NCBI GenBank assembly: GCA_954871525.1
Contig: OX940863.1
Coordinates: forward strand, 1,154,001-1,218,000
Reading direction: 5' to 3'
DNA from: Parietaria judaica
Taxonomy: Eukaryota > Streptophyta > Magnoliopsida > Rosales > Urticaceae
Length of the DNA stretch: 64,000 nt
The notes beneath the pieces are model-generated. The model searched no databases, was not told the DNA's origin, and saw only the letters and a list, made by a program, of their open reading frames with translations. The position numbers and the translations under genes were made by a program. Position 1 is the first letter of the stretch. The number at the start of each line of letters is the position of its first letter. Below are positions 60,457 to 64,000 of the stretch, piece after piece.

Positions 60457-61016
60457 TAGGTCGGGAACCGGTCGGTCAGCCTATTATTTTTTTCACTATT
60501 TGGTATCCTTGATGTGATTCCGGTTAGTAATGTTTTAATGACCTTAATCTGTTTTTAAAAACCGATTAACCTAATTTTCGGTTATCAAAATATGATTAAC
60601 CTGTTTAATAACCTTAACTTGTTTTTTTTAATATAACATTCAACACATTATCGCAATAATAAAACATATCGATCCAAAATAAATCGTAAATAAAACAACC
60701 CAGTTAAAAAAGAAGGATACCGATTTACTGCAGTTTAAACATAAATCTAAAAATTAAAGTGCAACAATTATAAATAACCCTACTTAATTTAATCCTAAAA
60801 TATTTTATAAAAATTAATAATAAAAATGGTTATAAAAATCGGTTAAAAAAACAAGTTGTTTTGAAAAATAAATAACATGTAACCTTATCTTATTTGAAAC
60901 TGGATACGGTTAACCTTAACCTGTTTTCAAAAGAATTCGGTTACGATTATTTTAAATTGGATAATTTTTTGTTACGGTTTTAAAATTCGGTTATCGATTT
61001 TTCCGCACAACCCCTA
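60457..61016. mobile_element. hAT element, TAGG...CCCCTA ends
   Basis: Starts TAGGTCGGGAACCGG and ends CACAACCCCTA, 560 bp. Flanks GTTGCTAT (60449-60456) and ATTGCTAT (61017-61024) differ by one base. The interior repeats CCGATTAACCT and GGTTATC words. Similar terminal class to the element at 49219. Confidence 0.7.
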
Positions 61017-61024
61017 ATTGCTAT

Positions 61025-64000
61025 ATCTTTATATACACGTTGAAGTATGTTATGAGTCTTATGACCACCAATATGTACAAATATGAACTAGCTATGGCCA
61101 ACAAGTATATTTTTCAAAACAAAACAAAGACTCCTACAAAATAAGTAAAAGTAAAGTGTATATGACAATTCGTCTAGCATATTACTAAGAAACACCCTCG
61201 CCTCTAATGATTATTGGAGCATGGTGAAGGAGTAGCCTTTCAACATAGAAGGGACACCGAGACGGGGAGACATAATATCACCCCGGTTATCTCCTAAGAT
61301 GGCAAGCCAAACACAAATATGATCATAAGTGTGTAACGGTGAGGTGAGGGAGACTGAATAGAAAAACGTGATGAAGGGGAAGAGAGTGAGATAGTCAAGA
61401 GATTGTTACAGAAGAAAAAACAGGGAAATTATTTTCTTTCGGATAAAATGATACATATTTTTGTTTTCTTTGAGAGTGAAGAAGGGCATGTACCAATGAC
61501 AAGTCTCCGTGTCTCCATTTGATGCATATGGTTAACGTATTAAGTTGGCGCGTTCTAGTCAAGTCCAACAATATTTTTCCAATTTTCAAAATGTACAAAA
61601 TTATGCACCAATACGTACCACAATATTAAAATAACCTTGAAATTGAAATAATTTTTCATAGGACTTTCACAAAATAAACTTTTTATAGTTTTTACAACCA
61701 CACACACATCACTTCAAAATAATCAATACTTAATATCCTTATTCTTTATTACAAAATAAAGACTTTATACTACGATTCATGTATTGTCTTATAAGTTGTA
61801 CTTAAAAGACGTATTTATCTTATGTGGTACTTAATAACACGAACATCGGGATTATATATCTTCGTAAATAGTATTTAATAACACAAAAAACTAAATTATG
61901 ATGCTACAAATAACTATTTCTTTATACGTATATTATTTGATGCAAATTTATCGTGATTTTAATCTGTCAATAATTGATTCATTATTTTACTTTACATTAT
62001 TCAAGAATCAAATCTCGTAGTACGTGTATGGGTGTTGGAGTAGTCCTGGAGATGAACATTCGCATTGATTATAATAAATTTTGTAAATATTAAATAACGT
62101 ATAAATTAAAATCTTACCCTGCAACATCTACAAGTATTAATTTCCACAACGAAACCGTTGATAAAGAAATATATCCTTCAATTTTAATTGATATTTAAAA
62201 TTAATTTATATATTGATCACCGACCTAAAAATATATATTTGTTTATACTAAATATTATTAGTCAAGTCCAAAATATATTTATCCCATAGTTAATTATTTT
62301 CCCCCAAAAAACTAACCACATCACCCTCTAGTGACTAGTCTATATTTTCAGTATATATATATATATATATTAATATATGTGCGTATTTTCAACTTCTTTT
62401 CAGATTAATTTACTTGGGATATTCAATTCATTCTTTCTAGAATTAATTTACTTGGGATATTCAACATCTTTTGGGTCGTTGTCTTCATTCGCAGCTTGCC
62501 GACAGTTTCTGGGCTTTGATGAGATCAACGGTTGAGATGACATCAGCGTCCCATCAGCGTCGATGAACGTGATTAAAAGGTGGATAAGCGTGGGACCCAC
62601 TATGATCCAAGACAATTATATTTCAAACGAATCCGAACAAGCCACGTGTCAAGCTCTGCTGAAACCGTGTTTTTGTGGTATCTCTATGCTTAGGACTTGG
62701 GAGAATTAACACGGGATTCTAGGGATGACACGTGACCATGCCAATAATTCGGCGAGAAAATTGTGATTAAATTAAACATGAAATTAAGTACAATTTCCAT
62801 CTCTAACTAGTCCCTGGGATCCTGATTGCTGACCATTTTGACCCCTTAGTATCTTAATTTTATACTGTTGATCTTTGTTGACTCGTTTTTTCGTTGAAGG
62901 TTAAAAATGTGAGGTGTGGCATGTAATTAAAAAAAAAAGTGGTGGATGAATTAAAATAAATATGCACAAGTTTCAAGAGATTCGGTACGTCAACGATGTG
63001 CCTACTGCGAAATTATATTATGTTACATAAAGAATAGAAAAAAACACATACCGTTGGTGAAAACGTATGTCTATGAGTAACTTCTCGAGTATGATTATGA
63101 AGACATTCGGAAGGGGGAGCCTCACTCCCTACCCGCATCTAGTGTCAGTCTTCTGAGTGTGCATTACTTAGCGGTAAACTAGAACCCGAATCTAGCGTTA
63201 GCCTTCCGAGGGTGCATTAGTGATTGGCACGTCGGAAAATCCGACCAACAATCTCAATTAGAGTCTAGAGATAGTTAGAGCATCCAAAAATACTAAATTC
63301 TAAAGGCCTCATATGTGTACAATATGGGCTTTTAACGGGCTTTTTTTTGGGTTAATGGGTCGAAAAACTCATGCAAATATAGTGGGCTCAATACGGGCTG
63401 TTCATGGATTGAAAAGTTAAATCGAAATATATTGAGTTTATTATATATGGCCAATTTTCTATTCATGGGTCGAGAAAAACCCTCTAAAATTCAGTTTTTT
63501 TTTTTTTTTTTGTTTTTTTTTGTTGAAGGAACTAAAATTTAGAGTCTAACTGTGTAACGTGCTCTTAAACCTCACTTGCTTTACGTTCGTTCCTACTTGA
63601 ACCAAGTAGATATTTACCGGATTAGACTATAACCTTACAAACTTTGTTAATGTTATATTATGTATGAAACAAAAACAATAAAAATATACTTTTTATAAAG
63701 CTCTAATGTTTTTCTTTGTTATTATCATTTTTGTATTTTTTTAATAGTCACCGAGTGTATATGAAAATAATTATGGTTAGTCTATGATAATGCTCTAAAT
63801 ACAAAACAAAAACAAACATGACAATTTTATTTATTTTTCTTCCACTTTCTAATAAGCCCTCTAATTTGATAAGGAATTTTTCTTTCTTTCGGGGATAATA
63901 TTCATTATGCTCAGGTTGTACATTGTCCTATTATTGGTCAAGGCCGACCTCATTCATAAAAAATTTGAGCGATCACTCAAGGCTCTCAAAATAAAATAAT
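61025..64000. other. Spacer to window end, no gene seen
   Basis: AT-rich with a TA run near 62350-62370. GACATCAGCGTC/CATCAGCGTC words (62538-62562) and ACACGTGAC could be regulatory for a gene beyond the window, but nothing supports a coding region. Confidence 0.5.

Overview
This is a window of a eudicot nuclear genome. It is AT-rich, its genes are split by GT-AG introns, promoters carry plant-type TATA boxes, and intergenic DNA is full of hAT, Mutator-like and LTR-element remnants plus (TA)n microsatellites. There is no sign of bacterial, organellar or viral genes. All gene models were built by eye from splice signals, reading frame and remembered protein families; no alignment was run.

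Ten protein-coding genes can be supported. Left to right they are: a LURP-one-related protein (+, 1300-2341); a GH17 beta-1,3-glucanase with a separate C-terminal exon coding a GPI-type tail (-, 9305-11592); an LSD1-type zinc-finger protein, LSD1 being a regulator of cell death in Arabidopsis (+, 13772-15682); a methyl-CpG-binding-domain protein of the MBD10/MBD11 type (-, 17231-19245); a TPR protein (-, 26170-27008); a small predicted plastid membrane protein (-, 32866-33865); an EPF-like secreted cysteine-rich peptide (-, 34964-35359); a DUF4050/Gag1-like clamp protein (-, 40491-41605); a small membrane-anchored basic protein with a possible PP1-docking motif (-, 44021-44467); and a complete phospholipase D alpha (-, 51464-54339). 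The set LOR, GH17, MBD and PLD alpha recalls the Arabidopsis chromosome 3 neighbourhood around At3g15730-At3g15810. The TPR and EPFL pair recalls At1g80130/At1g80133. Both comparisons are from memory.

The rest is mostly transposon-derived. Three Mutator-like MITEs of 466-469 bp have 9-bp target duplications. A related 2-kb foldback element near 49-51 kb was hit by a hAT element, and its other arm preserves the empty site. At least eight hAT-type insertions from different terminal-repeat families carry 8-bp duplications (some with one mismatch). One, at 22771-25246, is a decayed autonomous copy with recognisable transposase. Another holds a tRNA-like A box/B box pair. There is one clean solo LTR with a 5-bp duplication, two related LTR-like blocks in opposite orientation, and several minisatellites. 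From about 54.6 kb to the end no host gene is visible.

The genes are single-copy housekeeping, signalling and wall genes with their own promoters and do not form an operon or cluster with a shared pathway. I saw nothing that amounts to a new biological system. The most useful discoveries are concealed exons, an 81-nt stop-free frame-preserving intron in the EPFL gene, and the nested element with an internal empty-site control.
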